Part shown: positions 7,992-16,456 of the stretch, piece after piece | Layout: the number at the start of each line of letters is the position of its first letter | How positions within the stretch are numbered: the stretch's first letter is position 1 | NCBI GenBank assembly: GCA_944321435.1 | Contig: CALULH010000013.1 | Span: forward strand, 1-56,207 | From: an uncultured Coriobacteriaceae bacterium | GTDB taxonomy: Bacteria; Actinomycetota; Coriobacteriia; Coriobacteriales; Coriobacteriaceae | Direction of reading: 5' to 3' | Length of the DNA stretch: 56,207 nt | The notes under the pieces: model-generated | What the model was told of the DNA's origin: nothing | The model's database searches: none | The model's input: only the letters and a program-made list of their open reading frames with translations | Translations under genes and position numbers: made by a program

Positions 7992-9926
7992 TTGGCTATT
8001 CTTCTGGGCTGCGACGCGGTGTCGCTCGCCTATCCCACCAAAAACGTGCTCGACCAGGTGACGCTCGGCGTCAACGAGGGCGACCGCATCGGCATCGTCG
8101 GCCGCAACGGCGACGGCAAGTCCACGCTGCTGCGCGTGCTTGCGGGCCTGCAGGAACCCGACGACGGACGCGTGACGCATCGGCGCGACCTCGCCGTCGG
8201 CGTTCTCGGGCAGTCCGACGCGCTGGACGACGACTCCACGGTGGGGCGGAGCGTGGTGGGAGACCTGCCCGAGTACGAGTGGGCCGCCAGCGCGCGCATA
8301 CGCGGCATCATCGCCGCCCTTATCGCCGACATCGACTGGAACGCGCGGGTGGGAACGCTCTCGGGCGGCCAGCGCCGCCGGGTTGACCTGGCGCGTCTCC
8401 TGATCGGCACCTGGGACGTGCTCATGCTGGACGAGCCCACCAACCATCTGGATGTGCGCGCCATCGCCTGGCTTGCGCGGCACCTCGAGGAGCGCTGGCA
8501 GCCCGGCCAGGGGGCCCTTCTGGTGGTGACGCACGACCGCTGGTTTTTGGATGCGGTCTGCGAGCACATGTGGGAAGTCCACGACGGGCGCGTCGAACCC
8601 TTCGAAGGCGGTTATTCGGCTTACATCCTGCAGCGCGTGGAGCGCGACCGCGCCGCCGCCGTGGCGGAGCAGCGCCGCCAGAACATGATCCGCAAGGAGC
8701 TGGCATGGCTTTCGCGCGGGGCGCAGGCGCGCAGCACCAAGGCGAAGTTCCGCGTGGACGCCGCCCGCGCGCTTATCGCCGACGACCCGCCGGTGCGCAA
8801 CGCCTTGGAGCTCAAGCGCCTTGCCGTGGCGCGCCTGGGCAAGCAGGTCATCGACTTGGAGAACGTGTCGGTGAGCTTCGGATCGGACGGGGGGCGCGCG
8901 GCGGAGGGCGCCGCGGGCGCTCCTGCCACCGCCGACGCGGGGACTCCCTCCCATGAGGTTCTGCGCGACATCACCTGGCTCATCGGCGCCGGCGACCGCT
9001 TCGGCGTGCTGGGCGAGAACGGAGCGGGCAAATCCACGTTGCTGAGCGTGCTCGAGGGCCGGCTCGCCCCTTCGGGCGGGCGCGTCAAGATAGGGCAGAC
9101 GGTCAAGTTCGGGACGCTTTCCCAGCAGCTTACGGAGCTCGCCCCGTACGAGGAGGACACCATACGCGAGCTGCTGGGTCGCTATAAGCGCGTTTACGTG
9201 GTGGACGGCAAGGAGACAAGCCCCGAGAAGCTGCTGGAGCGGTTGGGCTTTACCCGCGAGCAGCTGCTCAGCCGGGTGAAGGACCTCTCCGGCGGCCAGC
9301 GCCGGCGCCTTCAGCTCCTGCTCACCATCTTGGCCGAGCCCAACGTGCTCATCTTGGACGAGCCCGGCAACGACCTCGACACCGACATGCTGGCCATTGT
9401 GGAGGACCTGCTCGACAGTTGGCCGGGCACGCTCATCTTGGTGAGCCATGACCGCTACCTTATGGAGCGCGTGACCGACCACCAGTACGCGCTGATAGAC
9501 GGGCGTCTGCGCCATGTGCCGGGCGGCGTCGACGAGTACCTGCGCCTGCTGGACGAGCGCGACGCGGTGTGCGGTGCCGTGGCGGGCGAGAAGGGCGGAC
9601 CTGCGGGCCCGCGCACGGTCCCCGGTTCCCCGGATGCGTCCACGGGCTCCTCGGCCGACGGCTCGGGCGCGTCCTCCGGCGCTTCTCGCCCAACCGGCCT
9701 GACGCGTGCCGAAGAGTACAAGCTTAAGAAGCAGCTCTCGTCGACCGAGCGCAAAATGGAGACGCAGCGCGGGAGGCTCGAGGAGCTGAAGGAGGGTATG
9801 GCCGCGGTCGATCCGACGGACTACCAGGCCCTGGAGGATCAGCAGGCCAAGATCGACGCCGCGCAGGATGCGCTTGACGAGCTTGAGACCGTTTGGCTGG
9901 AGCTCTCGGAGCAGCTCGAGGGATAG
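7992..9926 (+). CDS. ABC-F family ATPase (Uup-like)
   Basis: This 644-residue protein has two ABC domains and no membrane segment. Walker A motifs are GRNGDGKST (residues 37-45) and GENGAGKST (about 340). Two LSGGQRRR signatures and Walker B motifs LMLDEPTNHLD and LILDEPGNDLD are intact. The C-terminal 80 residues form a charged coiled coil (LSSTERKMETQRGRLEELKE), as in Uup. ABC-F proteins act on translating ribosomes; Uup also affects DNA-related phenotypes in E. coli. The TTG start at 7992 is chosen from AAGGAAAGGAG at 7974-7984. A Gly/Ser/Ala-rich linker precedes the coiled coil. The second Walker B reads EPGNDLD rather than EPTNHLD, as is common in Uup-type second domains. Confidence 0.92.
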   Translation: MAILLGCDAVSLAYPTKNVLDQVTLGVNEGDRIGIVGRNGDGKSTLLRVLAGLQEPDDGRVTHRRDLAVGVLGQSDALDDDSTVGRSVVGDLPEYEWAASARIRGIIAALIADIDWNARVGTLSGGQRRRVDLARLLIGTWDVLMLDEPTNHLDVRAIAWLARHLEERWQPGQGALLVVTHDRWFLDAVCEHMWEVHDGRVEPFEGGYSAYILQRVERDRAAAVAEQRRQNMIRKELAWLSRGAQARSTKAKFRVDAARALIADDPPVRNALELKRLAVARLGKQVIDLENVSVSFGSDGGRAAEGAAGAPATADAGTPSHEVLRDITWLIGAGDRFGVLGENGAGKSTLLSVLEGRLAPSGGRVKIGQTVKFGTLSQQLTELAPYEEDTIRELLGRYKRVYVVDGKETSPEKLLERLGFTREQLLSRVKDLSGGQRRRLQLLLTILAEPNVLILDEPGNDLDTDMLAIVEDLLDSWPGTLILVSHDRYLMERVTDHQYALIDGRLRHVPGGVDEYLRLLDERDAVCGAVAGEKGGPAGPRTVPGSPDASTGSSADGSGASSGASRPTGLTRAEEYKLKKQLSSTERKMETQRGRLEELKEGMAAVDPTDYQALEDQQAKIDAAQDALDELETVWLELSEQLEG

Positions 9927-10012
9927 CGGCCCTCTGCGCGCCGCGCTGCGGCTGCGGGTGCCGTGCCCGCTGCGGTGCGGATTGCGAAAGATGAAGAGAG
10001 GGGAGCGGCCCT

Positions 10013-11215
10013 ATGCGGTTCTCGGCCCATGAGATGCACGTGATCTGCGCGTTGGGGTTCTGCGGCTTGGTCTCGGCAGCGGACAACTGGTTCGTGTCGC
10101 CGGCGCTGCCCTCCATCGCGCAGACGTTGGCGGTGCTGCCGTCTGCGGCGGCGGTGGTGCTTACGGCCTACTTGGTGCCGTACGGCGCGCTGCAACCGGT
10201 GTGCGGGTCGCTGGGGGACCGTTTTGGGAGGCTGCGCCTGTTGCGCGTTATCGTGCTGGGGCTCGCCGCGGGCACGCTCGTTTGCGCCGCGGTGCCCTCG
10301 CTCGGCGCGCTCGTCGCGGCCCGCATCCTCACCGGCTGCTTTGCGGCGGGCATCATCTCGGTCTCGCAGGCCTTCGTGGGGGATACCGTGGGGCATGACC
10401 GCCGTGCGGGGGCCGTCGGCATTCTCATGGGCATTACCTTCACGGGCCAGGGGCTCTCTGCCGGGCTCGGCGGCATCCTCACCGACTTGGTGGGCTGGCG
10501 GGCCGCCTTCGCCGCCTTCGGCGTGCTGGCGCTTGCCGCCTGGGCGCTTCTGTGGACCTTGCGGGAGCCGGAGCGCAAGGCGGATGCGCCCTCCTCGGCC
10601 TCTGCCGTGCGCGATGGCGGGGCCTCGGGTCCTGTGGCTTTCTTACGCGACGCGGTGCGGGTGTTCTTCGGCCGGGGGCGCGCGGTGTTCTTGCTCGCGT
10701 GCACTACGGGCGTGCTCTTTTTGGGCGTTTACGGCCTCATGGGCACCTTCCTTTCCGAGCGCTGCGGGCTTACGGCAACGCAGGCGGGCTTGGTTATGAT
10801 GCTTTACGGGGTGTTCTGCCTTGTCGGCGGGGCGCTGTCCGGGCGCCTGGGGGCCCACCGCGGCCTTGCGGGCGTCATTGCAGTGGGGGAGGTTTCCGGC
10901 GTCTGCGCCGCGCTCGCGTTGACGGTGGTCGCCGTCACGGGGCTGTGGCAGCCGGCGCTTGCGGCCGCTGCGTGCCTGGGGCTCGGCTACATCCTCGTGC
11001 AGCCCACGCTCGTCTCGCTCTCCATGGACGCGGATCCCGATCAGGCGGGGCTCTGCACGGGGCTCGTGGGCTTCGGCGTGTTCGCCGGGGGCGGCGTGGG
11101 CAGCACCTTGGGAGGGGCGCTGCTCGCCGTGGCGGGCTATCCCGCGCTTTGGGCAACCGCCGCCGTCCTTCTCGCCTGCCAGTTGATCGTCAGCTCCCGT
11201 GTCCTGCGCCGGTAA
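10013..11215 (+). CDS. MFS transporter, drug-efflux-like
   Basis: This 400-residue protein is made almost entirely of hydrophobic segments consistent with 12 membrane helices. The MFS loop 2-3 motif GSLGDRFGRLRLLR is at about residues 63-76. The order and the glycine-rich helices 4-5 (GITFTGQGLSAGLGG) resemble DHA1-type multidrug exporters. The substrate is unknown. The ATG has a GAGGGGAGCGG element upstream. It follows the ABC-F gene by 86 bp and may be co-transcribed. Confidence 0.85.
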   Translation: MRFSAHEMHVICALGFCGLVSAADNWFVSPALPSIAQTLAVLPSAAAVVLTAYLVPYGALQPVCGSLGDRFGRLRLLRVIVLGLAAGTLVCAAVPSLGALVAARILTGCFAAGIISVSQAFVGDTVGHDRRAGAVGILMGITFTGQGLSAGLGGILTDLVGWRAAFAAFGVLALAAWALLWTLREPERKADAPSSASAVRDGGASGPVAFLRDAVRVFFGRGRAVFLLACTTGVLFLGVYGLMGTFLSERCGLTATQAGLVMMLYGVFCLVGGALSGRLGAHRGLAGVIAVGEVSGVCAALALTVVAVTGLWQPALAAAACLGLGYILVQPTLVSLSMDADPDQAGLCTGLVGFGVFAGGGVGSTLGGALLAVAGYPALWATAAVLLACQLIVSSRVLRR

Positions 11216-11358
11216 GCTAAGGAGAAGAGCCCGCCGCCATCGCGTGCCGGGTTCTCGCTCGTTGCATTTGATGCACCTTCGCTGATGAAAATGAGCGGGG
11301 CGGGCTTGCGCGGTCGCTCCCGGTCGGTCCTTTCGTAAACGATAGGTCATGCGTCCGT

Positions 11359-12390
11359 TTACATTTCCAGCGGGTTCGTATCCACGATGACGGAGCGCCA
11401 GAGGGCGAGGCGGCGTCTGCGTTGCCGCTCGGCGTCGCACTCGTTTTCGAAACGTGTCCGCCGCTTGCCCAGTACCCTGCGCATGCGGTCGGCTAGCCGC
11501 TCCAACGCGATGAAGTTGCCCGCCTGGTCGGTGGTTATCGCAAAGTAGGCGAGATCACGCCGCAGTGCGATCTCGTTGCGCCGCGCCGTGTCTCGCGTGC
11601 GGTCGCGGCGGCTGCTGTGAAAGTCGTCGCTGTCGTAGTCGATTGCCACGCGGCGCACCCGTCCCCGTCGGTCTGTGCGGCGGATCAGGATGTCGGGGCG
11701 ACGCACCTGGGTGCGCACGTTGCCGAATGCGTCGCGCTCAAGGCGGATCTTGATTTCTTGATTCAACGCCACCGTTCCCAGCGCGTACCCGCCTCTGAGC
11801 GGCGGCAGCGCGTAGAGCATGGCAATCCCGCTTTCGCGTGGGGAGGCTGAGCCGTCCAGCGCGTGGTGCGCTGCCTGACGCGCCAGCACGGCGCCGTTGA
11901 GATGCACCGCCCGGCGCGCGAAGCGCTGCAGCTGCGCGCTCTTGCAGAGGTGTTCCCCCTGCACGCGTTGCCCCAGACCCTCTCCGTCCTCGGCGCGCCA
12001 GTACGATGCGCAGAGCTCGTAACCTAGGTAAATGGCGCGGACGGGATCGAGCGAGGCGCATCCTTGGACAAACGCGAGAGGCGGTGCGCAGAGGCACACG
12101 CCTGATCCCAGGTCGAGCAACGACCCCACCGGCAGGGCAACGCGACAGACGTGGATCTTGGTAGAGGGCCGGGACTGTTTGGCGCGGTCGGTGCCGACGA
12201 GCAGATCGAGCGGTTGGTTCGGCGTAGGAGAGAGGCCGAGCATGTGGCAGGCGCGCTCGATCTGCTCCGAGGTCGGCGCATGCGTCGGTAACGCGGTGGT
12301 CTGGCTGGGATGAGCACGGCCGATGGCGACGGGGTTCCGGCGCGTGAGAAGCCAGGCAAGCGAGCTGGTATGTGATACGCAGATGTCCAT
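11359..12390 (-). CDS. AbiEi/DUF559-like protein with a possible nuclease-fold C-terminus
   Basis: This 343-residue protein is read on the minus strand from ATG 12390 (MDICVSHTSSLAWLL). The start resembles a family of actinobacterial proteins beginning with a short SH-x-SAL motif. The C-terminal half has ESGIAMLYALPPL, then RRPDIL and VAIDYDSDDFHS, a PD-(D/E)xK-like arrangement seen in DUF559/AbiEi-like proteins. This fold assignment is tentative. No Shine-Dalgarno is visible before the chosen start, and the frame remains open upstream without support. No cognate toxin gene is adjacent. The gene lies alone on the minus strand between + strand genes and beside repeat-rich DNA, so horizontal origin is possible. 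Confidence 0.6.
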   Translation of the reverse strand: MDICVSHTSSLAWLLTRRNPVAIGRAHPSQTTALPTHAPTSEQIERACHMLGLSPTPNQPLDLLVGTDRAKQSRPSTKIHVCRVALPVGSLLDLGSGVCLCAPPLAFVQGCASLDPVRAIYLGYELCASYWRAEDGEGLGQRVQGEHLCKSAQLQRFARRAVHLNGAVLARQAAHHALDGSASPRESGIAMLYALPPLRGGYALGTVALNQEIKIRLERDAFGNVRTQVRRPDILIRRTDRRGRVRRVAIDYDSDDFHSSRRDRTRDTARRNEIALRRDLAYFAITTDQAGNFIALERLADRMRRVLGKRRTRFENECDAERQRRRRLALWRSVIVDTNPLEM

Positions 12391-13307
12391 AGCACAAGCA
12401 TGGCCGTAGGCGGGCGCCGTGAAAACCGGTGCCCTGGCGCTTCCGTGCGCCGATCGGCAAGGGCCCGTGGGGAAACACGCGGGCTTTTCGCCAAGGTGCA
12501 CACCCGTGAACGGCGGCTTTTCCGCTGTGAGCGGTTCTGCGTGCCCGTACGGCTAGGCTGTGGCGGCATCGGCGGCAAGGCTGCGCAGGCTTCGGGAGGC
12601 GCGTCCCCTTTTGTTGCTCTCGGTGCGCCGGGGCCATCATAAGGGTTGGGGTGCTTCCATGGTGGAACGCTTGCTGCAGGGCTCCTTTGCGAGAGCTCTG
12701 GACGGTAACGCGTCGGCGTCGGGTGGGTCTGGGTGCCATTTCTCTCGATCCTCTCGTCCAAGAAAACAGAGGAGAGTGCGCAAAAATCGAGATGTTGGGA
12801 AGAGGGGCGAGACTGCACGGGAGTGCGCGGCCCTCGCGGAGCACTCAAGGGGCGGGGCATGACAACCCTTTTCGCCGGAAACGCGAACGAGCGCACGTGC
12901 GGAACGTTTATCGTGCGGAATATCGTGCGCAGTTTCATCAAACGGGCGAGAAGGGCGCAATGCTTCTCCGCAAGATGACTGCGCACGGCACCGCCCGCTC
13001 CCAAGATCTCGATTTTTGCGCACAAGCGCCCGTCGGACCGAGCGCGATGCCCGGGGCCTGCCCTTTGAGGCGGAAAGCAGGGCATTTCCGCCTGCCGTGC
13101 GCGCCTTCGCGCACGGGATCTTTCAGGCGGAGACGGGTCGCTTCTGGAATCGTCCGGCGGCTGCGGGATGGCCGCCCGCGCCTTGCCGTGGTGGCACGTC
13201 ATTTGCAACAATGGGCACGAGAGACGGACGGCCGCGCCGCGGGGCGTTGCGCGGCCATGCAGCGTGCGGCGCGCAAACGGCAGAGGCCGCAGCAAAGAGG
13301 GGGCGCC
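12391..13307. other. Repeat-rich intergenic region without recognisable genes
   Basis: Frames here are open on both strands because of base composition, but none has a convincing ribosome site or domain. The region contains the inverted-repeat pair at 12776-12800/12999-13023. It also has several smaller hairpins: GGCGGAAA/TTTCCGCC near 13070 and CGTGCGCG/CGCGCACG near 13100. One GGCGAGAA octamer lies at 12945. Confidence 0.5.
12776..13023. repeat. 248-bp inverted-repeat element (MITE-like or paired regulatory site)
   Basis: A 25-bp sequence starting GTGCGCAAAAATCGAGAT at 12776-12800 recurs inverted at 12999-13023 with one mismatch. The ends share the GTGCGC terminus. The 198-bp interior has no convincing gene. 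No clear target duplication was seen. Confidence 0.7.
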
Positions 13308-13904
13308 ATGTTCCGTGAGATGAGAAGGAAGCGGCAGCAGCTCGCGCAGGACGCGTGCGCGGATATCCTACAGCGCAATACGGCCGGCGTGCTGGCGCTT
13401 CATGGCGACGACGGCTACCCGTACGCCGTGCCGCTGAGCTACGTTTACGTGCCTGACTCCCCAGGCGCTCCGGCCGGCGGCGCGGGGCATGATGGGGCGG
13501 CGCTTACGGCAAGCTCCACGGCGGGTACCGGCGCAGTACCCGCTGCGCGGCCCCCGTTGGGCCGCATCGTGTTCCACTGCGCGCGCTCGGGCCATAAGAT
13601 CGACGCCATCGCCCGCAACCCCAAGGCCTCGTTCTGCGTGATCGACCGGGACCAGGTGGTGCCCGCGGAGTTCACCACCTACTTCCGCAGCGTCATCGCC
13701 TTCGGGCGGGTGCGCGTGATTGACGACGAGGCCGCCAAACGCGCCGCCATCGAGCTTCTGGCAAAAAGGTACTCCCCAGACGAGTCTCCCGAGAGCGTGG
13801 CGGCGGAGATCGACGGCGCGTGGCGTGCGCTCTGCATGCTGGAGCTTGTCGTGGAGCATCTGACGGGCAAGGAGGCCAAGGAGCTTTTGCAGGCGCACGG
13901 CTAG
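13308..13904 (+). CDS. Pyridoxamine 5'-phosphate oxidase-fold (flavin-binding-type) protein
   Basis: This 198-residue protein has the split-barrel pattern: a helical start, then TAGVLALHGDDGYPYAVPLSYVY, IVFHCARSGHKIDAIARNP and KASFCVIDRDQVVPAEFTTYFRSVIAFGRV. This matches the small NimA/PNPOx-like family that binds flavin and includes nitroimidazole reductases. The substrate is unknown. A Gly/Ala-rich insertion (about residues 52-72) interrupts the second and third strands and is unusual for the family. ATG 13308 has AGAGGGGGCG upstream. The frame is open much further upstream, but that part overlaps the repeat region and lacks support. Confidence 0.8.
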   Translation: MFREMRRKRQQLAQDACADILQRNTAGVLALHGDDGYPYAVPLSYVYVPDSPGAPAGGAGHDGAALTASSTAGTGAVPAARPPLGRIVFHCARSGHKIDAIARNPKASFCVIDRDQVVPAEFTTYFRSVIAFGRVRVIDDEAAKRAAIELLAKRYSPDESPESVAAEIDGAWRALCMLELVVEHLTGKEAKELLQAHG

Positions 13905-14038
13905 GAGGGCGCCCGCGCTGTCCGCCGCGTTGCCGTGCGGCGGGGGAGCGCTGACGCAGCATCCCTCCGGGGCAGGTCCCGTCAGGCAATCCACTTATGG
14001 AGCAAATGTGTAAGACATGGTTAACTTATTGCGGGCCG

Positions 14039-14066
14039 TTGCGCTCTTGTGTGAGTTTGCTATAGT
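14039..14066 (+). promoter_or_regulatory. Promoter for an orphan small transcript
   Basis: The -35 TTGCGC (14039-14044) and -10 TATAGT (14061-14066) are separated by 16 bp. GTTAACT occurs at 14020-14026 and again overlapping the -10 at 14065-14071. Only about 130 bp lie between this promoter and the terminator at 14162-14203. Confidence 0.6.
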
Positions 14067-14072
14067 TAACTC

Positions 14073-14203
14073 AGCGACAGGGACTGACGGCGATGAGAAA
14101 AAAACAGGACCTGTCGGGTGATATGCATCCCTCCCCTCTGTGCGTATCCCAACGGTGCAAGAAGGGCCCGGCCCGCCATGCGGTGCCGGGCCCTTCGCTT
14201 GTT
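14073..14203 (+). ncRNA. Candidate small RNA between an orphan promoter and terminator
   Basis: The predicted transcript has three possible hairpins: GACAGG...CCTGTC, a short GATATGCATC stem, and the terminator. A 37-codon frame from ATG 14093 would run through the terminator stem and has no good ribosome site, so I do not call it a gene. No known RNA family was recognised. Covariation in related genomes would be needed to support it. Confidence 0.45.
14162..14203 (+). terminator. Rho-independent terminator of the orphan transcript
   Basis: AAGGGCCCGGC pairs with GCCGGGCCCTT around a 12-nt loop and is followed by CGCTTGTTT. The T-run is short but the stem is very stable. Confidence 0.75.
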
Positions 14204-14348
14204 TAAGCGGGAGGGTGTGGAGCCGCAGCTCGGGGGCGCCGTTTCCGTTCCGTTTCCGGTGCGTGAACACCCCGCGCCGTACGCCGATTTTCTCGGCGCA
14301 CGCCTTTTCTTTGGCGGTATCGTAAAGCCACGGTTCGGGTCGAACCTT

Positions 14349-14406
14349 GCAATGTAAGCGCAATGTAAGCTGCAATCACGCCTCTGTAAGGCATTTCCTT
14401 TATGCT
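14349..14406 (+). promoter_or_regulatory. Pho-box-like direct repeats and promoter of pstS
   Basis: GCAATGTAAGC is repeated back to back (14349-14359 and 14360-14370), and TGTAAG recurs at 14385. The TGTAAG copies are 11 and 21 bp apart, the spacing used by PhoB-type dimers. A TATGCT -10 box lies at 14401-14406. The response regulator at 19689 is the natural candidate to bind here. Confidence 0.65.
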
Positions 14407-14515
14407 GCGTGCCAGTTGGCGGCTGGCCCTATGATGCTCTGCGGTTCTAAGGGAGAGCGCCATCCCGCGCAAACGCGGGGCAAACGACTCCCACAGTCTT
14501 TCCGAAAGGAGAACC

Positions 14516-15466
14516 ATGCAGGGTTTCGATATGTCCCGTCGTACGTTCCTCGGTGTGTTCGGCAGCGCTGCCGCGGTGGCCGGTCTCGGCCTCGCCGGCT
14601 GCGGTGGCCAGCAGGCTGCCAGCGGCTCCGGTGCCGCTGACGCCGCGCTTTCCGGCAGCATCTCCTGCTCTGGCGCCACTTCGTTCCAGCCCCTCGTCGA
14701 GGCTGCTGCCAACGACTTCATGGACGCCAACCCCGACGTTTCCGTCGCCATTTCCGCCGGCGGCTCCGGCCAGGGCCTGTCCCAGGTGGCCGACGGCTCC
14801 GTCCAGATCGGCCGTTCCGACGTCTTCGCCGAGAGCAAGCTCGAGGCCGATCAGTGCGAGAACCTCGTTGACAACCAGGTCTGCATCGTCGGCATGGGCC
14901 CGATCGTGAACGCCAACGTGGACATCGACGACATCTCCACTGAGCAGCTCCGCGGCATCTTCACCGGCGAGATCACCGACTGGTCCGAGGTCGGCGGCAC
15001 CGCTGGCACCATCAACGTCATCAACCGCGAGGCCGGCTCCGGTACCCGCGCCACCTTCGAGGACGCGGTTCTCGCCGGCGCAACCGTGCCGGACACCTTC
15101 CGCCCGGTCGCCGAGGTCGATTCCTCGGGCACCGTGGTGGAGCAGGTCGCCGCTACCGAGGGCGCCATCTCCTACGTGGCCTTCAACTACTTCGAGACCA
15201 ACGACCAGATCAAGGCCCTGAACGTCGACGGCGTTGAGCCCACGCGCGAGAACGTCGAGTCCGGCGACTTCAACATCTGGGCTTACGAGCACATGTACAC
15301 CCGTTCCGACGAGGACGAGTCCACTGCTGCCGTGACCCAGGCCTTCATCGAGTACATGCTCTCCGACGAGGTCCAGAACGGCGCCGTCGTGGACGAGGGC
15401 TTCATCCCGATGACCGATATGCAGGTGCAGAAGGATGCCGAGGGCAACGTCACCCCGGTTGCGTAA
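14516..15466 (+). CDS. pstS: Phosphate ABC transporter substrate-binding lipoprotein
   Basis: This 316-residue protein begins with a twin-arginine-type signal (SRRTFLG) joined to a lipobox (LAGC, Cys29), so it is probably a Tat-exported lipoprotein. The mature part has PstS phosphate-binding signatures: SGATSFQPLVEAAANDFM, GGSGQG, GRSDVF and NREAGSGTRATFED. It captures phosphate outside the membrane and delivers it to PstCA. The ATG at 14516 has GAAAGGAG; a second ATG at 14531 would remove the first five residues only. It heads the pst operon behind the pho-box-like repeats, and an 11-bp intercistronic hairpin follows. Confidence 0.95.
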   Translation: MQGFDMSRRTFLGVFGSAAAVAGLGLAGCGGQQAASGSGAADAALSGSISCSGATSFQPLVEAAANDFMDANPDVSVAISAGGSGQGLSQVADGSVQIGRSDVFAESKLEADQCENLVDNQVCIVGMGPIVNANVDIDDISTEQLRGIFTGEITDWSEVGGTAGTINVINREAGSGTRATFEDAVLAGATVPDTFRPVAEVDSSGTVVEQVAATEGAISYVAFNYFETNDQIKALNVDGVEPTRENVESGDFNIWAYEHMYTRSDEDESTAAVTQAFIEYMLSDEVQNGAVVDEGFIPMTDMQVQKDAEGNVTPVA

Positions 15467-15497
15467 GCACTCGCCGCATATGCGTTGGTAGTTCGGA

Positions 15498-15533
15498 CGG
15501 GGCACCTCACGTGCACGCGCGAGAGGTGCCCCG
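15498..15533 (+). promoter_or_regulatory. Intercistronic hairpin between pstS and pstC
   Basis: CGGGGCACCTC pairs perfectly with GAGGTGCCCCG around a 14-nt loop. No T-run follows, so it is more likely an mRNA stability or partial-termination element that keeps pstS expression above that of the permease genes. Confidence 0.65.
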
Positions 15534-15556
15534 TTCTCATGTGAGAAAGGCGTCTC

Positions 15557-16456
15557 ATGGCAAAGCTCATGCCAAAACGCCGTCTGGAGAACATCGGCCT
15601 GGGGATCACCGGAGCCTGCGTGGCGCTCGTGGCCATCGTGGTTATCGCCTTGATCTTCATGGTGGCCCAGCAGGGCCTCACCACGTTCTTCGTTGACGGC
15701 ATAGACCCCATCGAGTTTCTGACCGGGCAGCATTGGATCCCCGAGCAGGACACCTACGGCGCGCTCCCCATGATCGTGGGCTCGTTCGCCGTCACCCTGC
15801 TCTCCACGCTTTTCGCCCTGCCCATCGCCATCGGCTCCGCCATGTTCGTGGTCGAGGTGGCCCCTGGGTTCGGCAAGCGCGTTTTCCAGCCGTTCATCGA
15901 GCTGCTCGTGGGCATCCCGTCGGTCGTCTACGGCGTTTTGGGCCTCTACATCATCAACTCGCTCATGCGCAGCATCTTCGGCGAGGCCGCCGGCACCGGC
16001 GCGGGCATCCTCTCCGGCGCCATCGTGCTGGCCGTCATGATCCTCCCGACCATCACCACGCTGTCCATCGACGCCCTGCGCGCCGTGCCCAACCAGTACC
16101 GCGAGGGCTCCTACGCCCTGGGCTGCACCCGCTGGCAGACCATCTGGCACGTGGTGCTCAAGAGCGCGCTGCCGTCGCTCATGACCGCGGTGATCCTGGG
16201 CATGACCCGCGCCTTCGGCGAGACCCTCGCCGTGCAGATGGTCATCGGCGGCGTGGAGCGCTCCATGCCCTCCGGCCTGCTCGACCCGGCGTCCACGCTG
16301 ACCGCGGCGCTCACCGCCGGCCTGTCCAACGCCACCTCGGGATCGGTGTACTACCACGCCCTGTGGTCGCTCGGCCTGATCCTGCTGGCGATGTCGCTCG
16401 TCTTCATCCTCATCATCCACCTTATCGGCAAGAAGGGGGCGAAGGACAATGGCTAA
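15557..16456 (+). CDS. pstC: Phosphate ABC transporter permease PstC
   Basis: This 299-residue membrane protein has six predicted helices and the binding-protein-dependent transport domain loop (EGSYALGCTRWQTIWHVVLKS) that contacts the ATPase. It forms the phosphate channel with PstA. The ATG follows GAGAAAGGCG. The next gene starts 8 bp before its stop codon. Confidence 0.95.
   Translation: MAKLMPKRRLENIGLGITGACVALVAIVVIALIFMVAQQGLTTFFVDGIDPIEFLTGQHWIPEQDTYGALPMIVGSFAVTLLSTLFALPIAIGSAMFVVEVAPGFGKRVFQPFIELLVGIPSVVYGVLGLYIINSLMRSIFGEAAGTGAGILSGAIVLAVMILPTITTLSIDALRAVPNQYREGSYALGCTRWQTIWHVVLKSALPSLMTAVILGMTRAFGETLAVQMVIGGVERSMPSGLLDPASTLTAALTAGLSNATSGSVYYHALWSLGLILLAMSLVFILIIHLIGKKGAKDNG

Noticed and set aside
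6558..9515. A 985-codon open frame on the minus strand across the PepV-like and ABC-F genes
   Set aside because: It is antisense to two clear genes, has no ribosome site or domain, and arises because GC-rich third positions remove stops from the opposite strand.
12024..13295. Long minus-strand frames (up to 423 codons) upstream of the AbiEi-like gene
   Set aside because: They overlap each other and the repeat region, lack ribosome sites and show no domain; composition explains them.
14093..14206. A 37-codon small protein (starting MRKKQDLSG)
   Set aside because: It has no good ribosome site and runs through the terminator stem, so a non-coding transcript is more likely.
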